Positions 8,925-18,561 of a stretch of 64,000 nt of DNA are shown here, in pieces; within the stretch, counting starts at the first letter, position 1, and the number at the start of each line of letters is the position of its first letter. This stretch comes from Providencia sp. (lineage in GTDB: Bacteria > Pseudomonadota > Gammaproteobacteria > Enterobacterales > Enterobacteriaceae). The DNA lies in NCBI RefSeq assembly GCF_003533305.1, contig NZ_DOEH01000006.1, forward strand, positions 1-64,000. The letters are read 5' to 3'. Below the pieces are notes generated by a model. It saw nothing but the letters and a program-made list of their open reading frames with translations, did not search any database and was not told where the DNA came from. The position numbers were made by a program, and so were the translations under genes.

Positions 8925-9793
8925 AGTGTTACCTTTTATTATAGAAATTGTTATTAGGAATTATTCGTATTTATTTATATAAAATGTATCCTGTCCGCAT
9001 TCATACTATCTATGAAACCGTTTTCCTGACAATATTCCGAAAATTCCTCAAGCATGCCTAAAAGGAATGGCTAAAACCAATTAATGAGTGTTTATTGATT
9101 AATATTAATATAATTGCTTGGCTTTAATTAATTCATATAAAATATTTACCTTGTTTTTCATGTGGATACTGGTGTGGTAATATTATGGTGAATATTATTT
9201 GATAAGTTGAATTGCTTATTTATTAAAATAATAAGAAGAAGGCTTAAATAAACTTAAAATGTGAACTAGAGCCTGTTTTTTTATTAATTCGACATGGTGT
9301 ATTTTTTTTCGATTAATTTAACTAATTATAACTATAGAGCCTTTATAAGGGGTAATTATATATCTTTGGATGTATTTACCTAACTTTAGCAATACTTTTA
9401 GAGTATTTAACTAGTGTCAGAAAATGCGTTATCCCTATAAAGAAATGTCTAAATTAGACATTGATCACACTATGTTGTAAATATAGATACAGATCACAAT
9501 ATGGAATATTTTTTTATTGGAGTATAAAAATAACGAATTTAATACTCTTATGAGTATCGTTTTTGTGAATATTGACTGGATTCTATCGTTTACTCTTATT
9601 TTGTGAAATTTTACATCAAAAGCGGCTGCCGGTTAGTATCTAAAGCTAATCCCGTTTTATGATGATTTTTGTTATAGAAATAGTGTATCTGCTTGTCTGA
9701 TTTTTTTGGTGCTATTTCTATCATGAATAATTTAATTCAATTTTAGTCGGCATTAGTGTGATTTTATGGGCTATAATCTATTTAATCTTAGGC
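8925..9793. other. AT-rich non-coding region upstream of the DUF3100/M20 operon
   Basis: No gene is supported. A plus-strand hairpin ATACTC-TTAT-GAGTAT at 9542-9557 is followed by CGTTTTT, resembling a small terminator with no gene in front. Further on, GGTTAG...CTAATCC at about 9632-9655 also precedes a T-rich run. These could be ends of small transcripts; nothing else supports that. Confidence 0.35.
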
Positions 9794-9869
9794 AATCAAT
9801 GAGAGAATCCCCCCACTGTGGGGAGATTAAAAACAACTGAGAAAATTAGTTATTTCATTCTCATTGATT
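9794..9869. ncRNA. candidate structured RNA / three-way-junction element
   Basis: A perfect 11-bp inverted repeat, AATCAATGAGA (9794-9804) and TCTCATTGATT (9859-9869), encloses two further hairpins. One is a C-rich/G-rich hairpin at 9806-9828 (10 bp on the minus strand counting one T.G, loop of three). The other, AACTGA...TTAGTT, has a GAAAA loop on the plus strand. The strand is unresolved: hairpin 1 pairs better on minus and hairpin 2 on plus. No neighbouring gene begins directly downstream on either strand. Confidence 0.35.
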
Positions 9870-10126
9870 ACTTAAGGTAGCACCCTAATCACATTTAGCG
9901 TTACAGTAAAATGAGTTAGGATCTCTACTTGTATATTGAGTTATTGATACAAAAAAACAAAATATCAATGAGCGAGTTGCAGGGTATAAATTGATTGATC
10001 TTTATCTATTTATGAGGTTCCAAACATTCATTTTAATAATTTTCCAATGCATTAAATGATAGATGAAATAAGTATTGCATAAAAAAAACTAATGTTTTTT
10101 AAAAATATTAAATATAGCAGTACTTA

Positions 10127-10426
10127 TTAGACCAAAATAAATTTTGGGTCAGTGTATAAACAATCCTTTATATTTTTTTCATTATCTTTAATATCATTCT
10201 CTATTTCTTTTAATAAATAGATGAAAAAGCTCTCAACACTTAAGTCTAATTTATCTAAAAATAGTAAAACAAGGTCTAGTGATATTGTATTTACGCCATT
10301 TTCATAGCGAGAGACTTGTTGTTGGCTAACATGCAATAACTTACCTACTTCAGCTCCAGTCATCCCATATTCAATACGTTTACTTTTTAAATAGTTCCCA
10401 ACTAAAGTGTTAACAATAGTATTCAT
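10127..10426 (-). CDS. MrpJ-like XRE-family HTH regulator
   Basis: A 99-aa DNA-binding protein. The HTH contains SQQQVSRYENG at residues 34-44, the signature shared by MrpJ and related fimbria-linked regulators, which bind DNA through this recognition helix and repress flagellar genes in Proteus. The preceding helix (MTGAEVGKLLHV) is also XRE-like. MrpJ genes usually end fimbrial operons; this one sits alone about 3 kb from the fimbrial operon and on the opposite strand. The family role is known; the link to this operon is inference. Confidence 0.78.
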   Translation of the reverse strand: MNTIVNTLVGNYLKSKRIEYGMTGAEVGKLLHVSQQQVSRYENGVNTISLDLVLLFLDKLDLSVESFFIYLLKEIENDIKDNEKNIKDCLYTDPKFILV

Positions 10427-11119
10427 AATAAAGAATTCCCATACTAACTATTTTTATAGATATTATTTGTTAGAACCAAAAATATACAATTAATTAATTT
10501 AAGTAAAGATGTTTAAATCATTCAATTAATACCATTGCAATAGATAAAACCTATCAATTCAAAGTTAATCAATTGTTTAAAGCGATCATTTTATTGGGTT
10601 TTTAATGAGATAAACTAGTTCAACGTATTGATTTTAAGTAATTTAATTGTTTATTTTTCTTGTGGCTCATTTTTTTGCCAATAATGCGATAAATATCCAT
10701 TTTACTCATAATGAGAGTAATGATAAAGGGTTTGCCTTTATGAATATAAATGAAAGGATGGCATTGTCTTATAATGAAATAAATTGTTATTTTATATAAT
10801 TAATGACGATTCGTTATCGCTATTCAATTAAATTGATTTTTTGTAAATTAATTTGCTATTAATTTAAAATTAATAATTTGTTAATGACGAGGATAATTAA
10901 AATAAAAATGAGACTTATTTGAAAATTGTCGGTATTTATATTGATTATTTGTTAATTTTGAAGGGAAGATGCATGGTGCCCCCTATCAAGAACATAGGAT
11001 AATATTAATACTAGCATGTTTGATTTGTAAAATGATTTAGTATTTTTATATCAATTATGATTCTCTGCGTTAACTTTGCATAAATGGGAGGAAAGATAAA
11101 CTTTAATAAATTGAAGATG
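10427..11119. other. AT-rich non-coding region
   Basis: About 700 nt without a supported gene, very AT-rich with long A/T runs (for example 10840-10920). The left end is the promoter region of the minus-strand MrpJ-like gene. Confidence 0.4.
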
Positions 11120-11159
11120 TTTTGTATACCACATAAATTTGTTTCTGTGGTATACAAAA
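11120..11159. repeat. perfect 14-bp inverted repeat
   Basis: TTTTGTATACCACA (11120-11133) and TGTGGTATACAAAA (11146-11159) are exact reverse complements around a 12-nt spacer, about 80 nt past the lipoprotein stop. It could terminate that gene, but no T run follows on the minus strand, so an operator or other role is possible. Confidence 0.7.
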
Positions 11160-11237
11160 TAAGCAAAGTAATGGCTAAGTAAGCGATAGACTGATAAAGC
11201 GAATTTCGTCAAGCCATTGTATGAATCATGACATCAT

Positions 11238-11666
11238 TTACTGGATGGTTTGATATCCGGCCTTGTATGCAGCAATGATTGATTCAGACATTATTTTTTT
11301 CTCAATATTTGATTTGTTAGCACCACTTACCGTTTCAACATGTACTTTTTCTGAAATGTATTGCTCTTTCGCATTTATACTGTTTAGGAACTCTGGAGTT
11401 GAAAAATAGGCAATTTTTTTCACATAATCTTCATTGGATATGTTGTCGTGTTTATCTTTTATTCCCATATCATAGAATTGCTTAAAAAAGGGGATGTTGA
11501 GCTTAATTGAAGTATGAATGTTGGTTTGAAAATTGGGATCAGATTCATAGCTTGCTAACTGATAAACATAATGTTTACTTATTTCCTCGTAGGGTAAGGT
11601 GGGGGTACTACAGGCAAATAGCAATAATACAGAGGGTAATAATAACGTTACACTCAGTTTTGACAT
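11238..11666 (-). CDS. small outer-membrane-type lipoprotein (Exc2-like)
   Basis: A 142-aa lipoprotein. The ATG at 11666 is preferred over an upstream GTG at 11702 because AAGGA lies 8 nt before it and the product then begins with a compact signal peptide. The lipobox is LFAC with Cys19, and Ser at +2 argues against inner-membrane retention. The mature protein is about 124 aa, helical-looking, with an NIPFFKQFYDMGIKDKHDN block. I associate this with the Exc2 family of small lipoproteins, with limited certainty; no function is shown. Confidence 0.72.
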   Translation of the reverse strand: MSKLSVTLLLPSVLLLFACSTPTLPYEEISKHYVYQLASYESDPNFQTNIHTSIKLNIPFFKQFYDMGIKDKHDNISNEDYVKKIAYFSTPEFLNSINAKEQYISEKVHVETVSGANKSNIEKKIMSESIIAAYKAGYQTIQ

Positions 11667-12003
11667 ATTTTGTGTCCTTATTTTAGATAGTTTCTTTTCC
11701 ACTATAGTAATTCATATATCTAGTAATGAAAATATTACATTAAAAAAATTTATAGATTAATGCGATAGTGTTTCAATACGATATGTGGAACTGAATAAAT
11801 TATTTTTTATTCATCATGTTAGCTATCACTCTTCCAATTTGTCATCATTTTAACCAAGTTACTGCAACCCTGATGTATCTGCTCTATTGTTATAACCTAA
11901 TTAATTTTAAGCCAAAGGAACATGGCGATTGTTTATGCTATTCTAGTTTTAGTAGTCTTGAATGTTTAACTATAAGATATTTCAATGTAATTAAGGAGAT
12001 ATT
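11667..12003. other. divergent intergenic region
   Basis: A region of 337 nt between the lipoprotein (minus) and the aldo/keto reductase (plus). A 63-codon plus frame at 11816-12007 looks non-coding. AAGGAG at 11993-11998 is the ribosome binding site of the reductase. Confidence 0.4.
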
Positions 12004-12837
12004 ATGATTCAGTCATATGAACTACAGGATGGCTTTCAAATTCCTCAAATTGGATTTGGCACATACTCGCTTAATGGTTCGCAGGGTACTCGAATAATTG
12101 AAAGTGCGTTGTTAAACGGGTACCGTTTAATTGACACTGCATTTAATTATGAAAATGAAGGTATTGTTGGGAAAGCGATAAAAAATAGTTCAGTTCCTAG
12201 AGATAAAATAACCGTCACATCAAAATTACCAGGGCGTCATCAGCAATATAAAAATGCGCTGCAAACTGTCCAAGAATCTATATCCCGTATGGGCTTAGAC
12301 TATATCGATATTTATTTAATTCATTGGCCAAATCCCAAGCAGGGTAAGTTTATTGAAGCATGGCAGGCTTTGATTGATGCACAAAAATCTGGACTAATTA
12401 GAAGTATCGGTGTCTGTAATTTCCTACCTGAGCATATAGATGCTCTTGAATTAGAAACGGGTATTCTGCCTGTGATTAATCAGATTGAATTGCATCCAAA
12501 CTTTAATCAGTTAGATCAACGCAAGTATGATCAATCAAAAAATATTATTACTCAGTCATGGAGCCCGCTAGGACGCGCAGGTGATCTGTTAACGCATAAT
12601 GCATTGCTTGAACTCGCTCATAAACATAAAAAGTCTGTGTCCCAAATTATTATTCGTTGGCATTTGCAGTTAGGGGCATTACCAATACCTAAATCATCAA
12701 ATGCATCGCGGCAAATTGAAAATATCGATGTTTATGATTTCTCATTATCTATTGAGGATATGCAGGTCATCGATATGCTGTCTTCATTAAAGGGTAGACT
12801 AAAAAATCAAGACCCTTCTTTTTATGAAGAGTTTTAA
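12004..12837 (+). CDS. aldo/keto reductase (2,5-diketo-gluconate reductase type)
   Basis: A 277-aa (beta/alpha)8 NADPH-dependent oxidoreductase. The catalytic tetrad is complete: Asp44 and Tyr49 in LIDTAFNYENEG, Lys74 in TSKLPG and His107 in YLIHWPNP. The C-terminal cofactor loop IPKSSNASRQIEN is present. Length and motifs fit the AKR5 group (DkgA/DkgB, YtbE-like); the substrate cannot be read from sequence. AAGGAG six nt before the ATG supports the start. It is a single-gene unit upstream of the fimbrial operon. Confidence 0.9.
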   Translation: MIQSYELQDGFQIPQIGFGTYSLNGSQGTRIIESALLNGYRLIDTAFNYENEGIVGKAIKNSSVPRDKITVTSKLPGRHQQYKNALQTVQESISRMGLDYIDIYLIHWPNPKQGKFIEAWQALIDAQKSGLIRSIGVCNFLPEHIDALELETGILPVINQIELHPNFNQLDQRKYDQSKNIITQSWSPLGRAGDLLTHNALLELAHKHKKSVSQIIIRWHLQLGALPIPKSSNASRQIENIDVYDFSLSIEDMQVIDMLSSLKGRLKNQDPSFYEEF

Positions 12838-13112
12838 TATTGAATACAGAAATATTGTGATTTATCACTTATGTTTAAATTGTTTTTGATATTGACTTAA
12901 AATGGGCAGTGTTAGAGTTAGCCATATTGCCCATTATTTATTTAACATTATTTAAAGAATACCTACTGATTAAATGGATGATGAAGGATGTAAGGTATCA
13001 ATTAAGCGTCCATAATCGTTGTGTCTACATTCCCTTAAATGAAATATTGTCATTAAGCTAAATTTTATTTTAGCTCATTATTCATTGATCCGTTAATATA
13101 ATTATAATTAAC

Positions 13113-13155
13113 TTAAATTTATTTTTTTGTTTTAATTATAAAAAAATAAATTTAA
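13113..13155. repeat. 16-bp perfect AT-only inverted repeat
   Basis: TTAAATTTATTTTTTT (13113-13128) and its exact complement (13140-13155) flank an 11-nt spacer in the 766-nt gap before the pilin gene. It could extrude as a cruciform, act as a bidirectional terminator for the reductase, or be an H-NS-type AT tract. Confidence 0.65.
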
Positions 13156-13260
13156 CCAAATTATATAACAATTGAGTATATCTAATAACATTGCATAGTG
13201 GCGCTATCGTCAAAAACTGCGTTCAATTTGTAATTAAATTTTGTGTGAATGTAAGTAAAT

Positions 13261-13295
13261 ATCTACATAAACTCCTATGGTGAGTATATGTAGAT
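13261..13295. promoter_or_regulatory. 9-bp inverted repeat upstream of fimbrial operon
   Basis: ATCTACATA (13261-13269) and TATGTAGAT (13287-13295) are exact complements 17 nt apart, and a related TCTACAT follows at about 13303. It lies about 310 nt before the pilin ATG. It may be an operator; no recombinase gene is nearby, so a phase switch is not supported. Confidence 0.35.
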
Positions 13296-13603
13296 TTTTA
13301 GTCTACATGCAGCGTCTAACTTTGCTGTTTTGTTTATTTTTGATTGATTTGTATTTTTATCTATTTATTTGTAAATTTACAGAATTAAATTCTGAGTTTG
13401 TTGTGCTTTTCGCTGTTAATAGGATAAAGATGAGTCTTTTAATTATGCATTTATTAGCAGTTCAACTGAATATATTTGGTTACACTCTACGAGTCAAATA
13501 CACAACTTGGGTGTATTTATATTTAATATTAGCCAGTATCATTCATCTCGTTCCCAATAATAGAAAACACTTTCAAAAATCATTAATTAATAAGGTATAT
13601 AAA

Positions 13604-14134
13604 ATGAATAAAACTTTAATCGCAATTTGCTTAGCTTTAACGACAACTTCAATTTCTGCTATTGCTGCTGATGCGGGTTCTGGAAAAATAACATTCAAAG
13701 GTGTTGTAAATAGCGGTGCATGTACTATTTCTCCTTCTGATATTAATAAAGAAGTTGAATTAGGAAGTATTTCAGCAGCAAGCTTATCGGCAGATGGTAA
13801 AGTAGGTCCATTAAATACATTTGAATTAAAATTACAAGACTGCCAATTAGACCCAGCAGCAACAGGTTCAGATTATTCTAAAGTTAAAATTGCATTTAAT
13901 GGTCTATCTGATTCAAGTAAAGCAACTTTATGGGCGAATGCGGGTAGCGCAGATAACGTCGCGGTAGCTTTCTTTGATAATACAGGTAAAGCAATTAAAC
14001 CAGGTGATACTTTAGAACAAGGTATGAAAACACCAGAAACAACAATTATTTTATCTGCTCAAGCTCAAGCGACTGGTGTAGCAACTGCCGGTACTATCAG
14101 CTCTGTTGCAAACTATGTATTAAGCTACGAATAA
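13604..14134 (+). CDS. major fimbrial subunit (chaperone-usher pilin)
   Basis: A 176-aa pilin exported by Sec and assembled by donor-strand exchange. The ATG at 13604 is chosen because AAGG lies 8 nt upstream and the product then starts with a signal peptide, cleaved near Ala21/Ala22; the open frame runs further back to 13277 but that part is not pilin-like. A Cys40/Cys80 pair forms the usual pilin disulfide (NSGACTI, LQDCQL), and the protein ends in the penultimate-tyrosine motif NYVLSYE. It is the first gene of the operon; a hairpin after it probably keeps pilin mRNA in excess. Confidence 0.92.
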   Translation: MNKTLIAICLALTTTSISAIAADAGSGKITFKGVVNSGACTISPSDINKEVELGSISAASLSADGKVGPLNTFELKLQDCQLDPAATGSDYSKVKIAFNGLSDSSKATLWANAGSADNVAVAFFDNTGKAIKPGDTLEQGMKTPETTIILSAQAQATGVATAGTISSVANYVLSYE

Positions 14135-14170
14135 TAAATTTATAGTAAATCAATACTTTTTTAATTAATT

Positions 14171-14195
14171 GTCTTACGCCATTTCGGCGTAAGAC
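14171..14195 (+). terminator. intra-operon attenuator hairpin after pilin
   Basis: GTCTTACGCC / GGCGTAAGAC form a perfect 10-bp stem with a 5-nt loop, followed by a U-rich but interrupted tract, between pilin and usher. This is the usual place for a partial terminator/mRNA stabiliser in fimbrial operons. Confidence 0.75.
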
Positions 14196-14235
14196 GTTTA
14201 ATTATATTTTCCACTATTATAATAAGAGTGAGCTT

Positions 14236-16713
14236 ATGTATTTTAAGAAAAAAAGCATTTACTATGCTATTTCACTTCTTATTAGTGGTGGATATTCTAA
14301 TGCTGAAACATTTAATATCAATGCACTTAACTTATCCGCAGATGATAACGTTGACTTAAGTTATTTTGAAAAAAACGATTTAAGTGAAGGTTTGTACGAA
14401 ACAGATATTGTATTTAACGATAAACGAATTATTCGTAATGAAAAAATTAAATTTATTGATAATAATGGGGTAATTGAGCCCTGTATTACTCCTGAATTAC
14501 TTAAACGCCTTCCGCTAACAAATGAAGCAAAAGATAAATTAATTGCTACTCAAGAAGATAACTGTATTAACTTAAATTCTCTTGATCCTAATGTAGTGGT
14601 GGCTTTTAATGACAGTGAACAAATTCTGACTATTTCAATGCCGCAAAAGTATACCAATTTGGTTTATTCTTCTTGGGTTAGCCCTGAGATGAGAGATAGC
14701 GGTATTGCAGGGTTAATTTTTGATTATACTGTAAATAATAGTCATTATTATAGAAAAAATAGCGGTAGAAGTAATAGCGTTAGTGCCTTTGGTAATATTG
14801 GTGCCAATGTTGCGCAGTGGCGTTTTCGTGCAAATTATCAGTATGAAAATAAACTTGTTGATCCTAATGGCGATAAGCAAAGTCGCTTCGATTGGGAGCA
14901 AGTATATGCATTTAGGGATGTAGCGAGTTTGTCTGCAAAGCTATTTGTGGGTGAAGTTTTTATTAGATCTGATTTATTTGATAGCGTGCGTTTTAAAGGT
15001 GTGAGTTTCTTTACTGATGAAAGCATGATGCCTCAGAATTTGCGAGGTTATGCGCCGCAAATTACCGGTGTTGCAGCTTCAAATGCAACGGTGACTTTGT
15101 CTCAAAATGGTAGAATTATCAATCAGGTGAAAGTACCTGCGGGTCCTTTTGTCATTAAAGATCTGAATCAGTCGGTAATAGGAACTGTGGATGTTACTGT
15201 CACTGAAGATAATGGGCAAGAAACTACTTTTCAATTTACGACAACAAATATTCCATTCTTAACTCGTAAAGGGCAAGTGCGTTATAAGTTAAACGCAGGT
15301 CAATTAGCACCTAAATACAGTCATCATACCGATGATAATTTTATTACGTTAGAAACTTCTCTTGGCGTTTTTAATAATACCTCACTATTTGGTGGGCTTG
15401 TTGCAACTCAAGGAAACAAATATCAAGCTATAAACGTTGGCATAGGGCAAAACCTCGGTTTTTTAGGGGCACTCTCTGTTGATATAACACAATCCTATGC
15501 AGATGTTTTAACCGGAAGAGAGCAAGGAAAAAGCTATCGTATTAACTACGCAAAAGATTTACCGAGTATCGATGGCCAATTGACTTTAACGGGATATCGT
15601 TTTGCTGATCAAACGTTTAATTCTTTGACTAACTTTGTTGATCGGAATTTTAGTGATAATAATTTTGAAGACATCAACAAAGATAAACATGTTTTCTCAC
15701 TTTCGTATGCGCAGCAATTACGTTTTATTAATGCAAGTGCCAATATAACGGCATCTCGTAAAACATATTGGAATGGTAAGCAAAATAACTACTTTAGCGT
15801 TGGGCTGAATAAATATTTTGATGAAGGCATAATGAAAGGAGGTAACATTTCGTTATCTTTAAATCAGATACGTAATGGCTATGATAAAACAGATAATCAG
15901 GTTTATCTTTCAATCAGCAAGCCATTAAATTCAGATAATGGAAATGCATCAGTGTCATATTTTGCTTCTTATAGTGATAAAGATAAGCGCTATGCGAACA
16001 ATGCAAACTATAGTCGTTATGTGGATAAAAATACCAATTACAGTGTGACTGCTTCAACGCAAGATAGTTTATCTGATGCCATGGTGAGCACTTATATTTC
16101 ACATAGTGGCGATTTGGGCCAAGTACAAGTGAGCGGTTCGTTGTCTGATTCAATGAATTCCGCCAGTGTGGCAATGAGTGGTTCAGTAACCGCGACACAA
16201 CATGGTATTTCTGCACATCGTCTAACATATCGTGATCAATCTCGTTTAATTGTTGAGGTACCTAAAACTAAGGGACTTGTGATTGAAAATGGGAATACAA
16301 CGACAAATAGTTTTGGCATAGCGACAATCAGTAACGTACCAACCTACTATAATATGGAATATAAGGTTGATATGAATAAGTTACCAGACGATGTAAACAT
16401 TGAAGAAAATATTCTTGAATCTACACTTACTGATGGTGCTATCGGTTATGTGAAAATGGATGCAAATATTGGGAAGTCATTAATAACGCGTATAAAGCTT
16501 ATTGATGGAAAATATCCTCCATTAGGCGCGATTGTGACTAATGGAGCAAATGATAAAGTTTCAGGAATTATTGCTGAATCTGGCATTGTTTACTTAACTG
16601 GGCTGAATATGGGCGATCAGCTGAGTGTGAATTGGGGAGATGGTCAATCTTGTTCTTTCTCCGCAGATAGTATTCTTGCTGGAAGCCGCGATATTACTTT
16701 ATGTAATCACTAA
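14236..16713 (+). CDS. fimbrial outer-membrane usher
   Basis: An 825-aa usher (FimD/PapC family) that forms the outer-membrane pore for subunit secretion and ordering. The signal peptide ends near Ala23 (SNA-ETF). The N-terminal chaperone-binding domain (residues ~25-140), 24-strand barrel with plug region (RGYAPQITGVAASNATVTLSQNGR at about 270-295) and C-terminal domains (PPLGAIVTNGAND) are all recognisable. A paired-cysteine stretch, CSFSADSI...TLC, closes the protein, as in the family. It is intact and of normal length; GAGTGA precedes the ATG. It is followed after 12 nt by the chaperone gene. Confidence 0.93.
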   Translation: MYFKKKSIYYAISLLISGGYSNAETFNINALNLSADDNVDLSYFEKNDLSEGLYETDIVFNDKRIIRNEKIKFIDNNGVIEPCITPELLKRLPLTNEAKDKLIATQEDNCINLNSLDPNVVVAFNDSEQILTISMPQKYTNLVYSSWVSPEMRDSGIAGLIFDYTVNNSHYYRKNSGRSNSVSAFGNIGANVAQWRFRANYQYENKLVDPNGDKQSRFDWEQVYAFRDVASLSAKLFVGEVFIRSDLFDSVRFKGVSFFTDESMMPQNLRGYAPQITGVAASNATVTLSQNGRIINQVKVPAGPFVIKDLNQSVIGTVDVTVTEDNGQETTFQFTTTNIPFLTRKGQVRYKLNAGQLAPKYSHHTDDNFITLETSLGVFNNTSLFGGLVATQGNKYQAINVGIGQNLGFLGALSVDITQSYADVLTGREQGKSYRINYAKDLPSIDGQLTLTGYRFADQTFNSLTNFVDRNFSDNNFEDINKDKHVFSLSYAQQLRFINASANITASRKTYWNGKQNNYFSVGLNKYFDEGIMKGGNISLSLNQIRNGYDKTDNQVYLSISKPLNSDNGNASVSYFASYSDKDKRYANNANYSRYVDKNTNYSVTASTQDSLSDAMVSTYISHSGDLGQVQVSGSLSDSMNSASVAMSGSVTATQHGISAHRLTYRDQSRLIVEVPKTKGLVIENGNTTTNSFGIATISNVPTYYNMEYKVDMNKLPDDVNIEENILESTLTDGAIGYVKMDANIGKSLITRIKLIDGKYPPLGAIVTNGANDKVSGIIAESGIVYLTGLNMGDQLSVNWGDGQSCSFSADSILAGSRDITLCNH

Positions 16714-16725
16714 GGTGGTTAAAAA

Positions 16726-17478
16726 ATGTTGGTGAAAAAAATGACTCTATTTAAAAAAGTAATTTTTGTTGTTTTGTTATCTGGCGTAATGAGTCAAGCA
16801 TATGCTGTGCTGGGCTTAGATAGAACTCGTATTATTTTTAATGAAGAAGATGGAGGAGTCAGTGTTGTTATTGAAAATCAAGACAGCGCATCCTCATTTT
16901 TAGCGCAAACTTGGATTGAAAAACCAAATGGTGAGAAATTAAATAACTCTTTGGTTGCGCTGCCATTTTTACAAAAATTAAGTCCGAAACAGAAAAAACA
17001 AATAAAAATCACTTATATGGAAGGGCAGAACCTGTTGCCACAAGATAGAGAAAGTTTACTTTATTTCAATTTATTAGGTATTCCACCTCAAGGAAAAGAA
17101 TCAAGTGTGGTTCAATTTACGATTCAATCACGATTAAAACTATTTTATCGTCCAAAAGGTATTGAATATAAAATGCCTGCGGGTAACGACTTTCGACGTG
17201 ATCTTTTAGTCACCAAGCAGGGTGGGAATATCAAACTAACGAATCCAACGCCATTTAATATTATTATTACGAACCTGAATGTGGATCAGCGTAAAGATAG
17301 TGATTTTCCTGAAACCATTGTTGCGCCTTTTAGTGATTCAGTTGTAAAACTAAAAAATCCGGCTTGGAATAGTTTTCATATTGGTTATATCGATGATTTT
17401 GGTGGATTACAATTTAGTCAATATCAATGTGATGCGTCACAGTCTTGTCAATTGTCATCTCATGCGAAAAGCAAATGA
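16726..17478 (+). CDS. periplasmic fimbrial chaperone
   Basis: A 250-aa PapD/FimC-type chaperone with two immunoglobulin-like domains. The signal peptide is within residues 1-27 (cleaved near SQAYA). Family landmarks are GLDRTRIIFNE, the alternating hydrophobic G1-strand region VVQFTIQSRLKLFYRP at about 124-140, and the donor region conserved in FGS-type chaperones. AGGTGG seven nt before the ATG supports the start. The stop overlaps the adhesin ATG (ATGA), so the adhesin is translationally coupled. Confidence 0.92.
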   Translation: MLVKKMTLFKKVIFVVLLSGVMSQAYAVLGLDRTRIIFNEEDGGVSVVIENQDSASSFLAQTWIEKPNGEKLNNSLVALPFLQKLSPKQKKQIKITYMEGQNLLPQDRESLLYFNLLGIPPQGKESSVVQFTIQSRLKLFYRPKGIEYKMPAGNDFRRDLLVTKQGGNIKLTNPTPFNIIITNLNVDQRKDSDFPETIVAPFSDSVVKLKNPAWNSFHIGYIDDFGGLQFSQYQCDASQSCQLSSHAKSK

Positions 17479-18463
17479 CACTATTTTATCGAAATAGCGC
17501 AAAAATAAAAAAGCGAATCAAACAAAGTACACTTTGTTTGTTGCTAATAGCTTCAGGTAATGTTGCTTATGCAGCTGGGGCAGAATGTACTCCGAATGGT
17601 GGGCATATGTGGAATCCTGTGCCTGAAATTAATATTGATATGAATACTACTTTAGGTGAAATCTCCGCGGGAACTGAATTAGGTAAAGGATATACTGGTT
17701 TTTTTCATGGCATTGTAATTTTTCAGGGTCTAATGCAGATAGAACTATTTATTTTTATAATCAAACACCCGCAACAACGAAAGCTCTTTTATTATCGAGT
17801 GGTGTTAGACTTTATCAAAATATTTATAGTCATGAAGTTGTCGAGATTACAGCAAATAATACACCAAAGTTAACGGTCGGTTATTGGAGTCAATCCGTTG
17901 CTGATATTGCTTTCATGTATATTTACACTCTTAAACGAGGAGTAGGACCATTAAAATCATTCGATACAGGTACTTTTGTTGTGGGGTATCATGCTGATGG
18001 TACTGGACGTCGTTTAGGTGACCTTTATCATGCTCGGATAACTGGAACATTAGTTAACTATTGCCCTACGCCTATTGTTACTATGAGTGATAAGATCGTT
18101 GATTTTAAAGAGTTAACGCCAGACCAATTTAATAGTGGTAAAACGGTTAAAGAAAATTTCAATATCACTTTAACACCTGTTTCAAGCTGTCAAGCTGCGC
18201 TGGAAGTGAGTGTTAAATTCCAAAGTAATAGTGGTGTCGTGAACAGTAAATATTTGGTTTTTGAGAACGGGTTGCAAGCGACTATTACAGATAAAAGTTT
18301 AGGGCAAGAAGTTATGTTTGACCGAGACTATTATAAAGGCGCTATTTCTCAACAAGCTCCGGGTAATTATCAATACAGCGCTGAACTATCAAATAGAAAT
18401 AATGAGTCGATTAAACAAGGTCCGTTTAGTAATACAGTGAATGTGTTATTTTCATATCGTTAA
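17475..18463 (+). pseudogene. fimbrial tip adhesin, out of frame at a T7 tract
   Basis: The gene starts at the ATGA overlap with the chaperone (17475) and encodes a signal peptide ending near NVAYA. The frame then runs into unrelated sequence after GKGYTGFF at the T7 tract 17699-17705. The next frame restores an adhesin-like reading (SWHCNFSGSNADRTIYFYN), continuing to a C-terminal pilin domain that ends in NVLFSYR at 18463. One extra T (T8) would give a 329-aa two-domain adhesin. This is either slipped-strand phase variation, a true null, or a sequencing error; the sequence alone cannot decide. Confidence 0.85.
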
Positions 18464-18482
18464 TCATTTTACCATCTAAATG

Positions 18483-18513
18483 CAGCGGAAATATGAGTTA
18501 ATTATTTCCACTG
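18483..18513. terminator. terminator-like hairpin between fimbrial operon and copZ
   Basis: The CAG-C-GGAAATA / TATTTCC-A-CTG stem has one internal mismatch (G.T on the minus strand) and a 9-nt loop, 20 nt after the adhesin stop; it lies between convergent genes. Confidence 0.5.
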
Positions 18514-18561
18514 TATTATTATCGTAATATTAATCTTCCACTAATCTTTCAATAAATTAAA

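Noticed and set aside
11816..12007. 63-codon frame before the aldo/keto reductase
   Set aside because: No ribosome binding site, ends inside the reductase start, and composition looks non-coding.
13261..13518. Invertible fimbrial promoter
   Set aside because: Inverted repeats are short and different from each other, and no FimB/FimE/MrpI-type recombinase is in the window.
13277..13603. Long N-terminal extension of the pilin gene
   Set aside because: The added 109 residues would place the signal peptide internally; the ATG at 13604 has the ribosome binding site.
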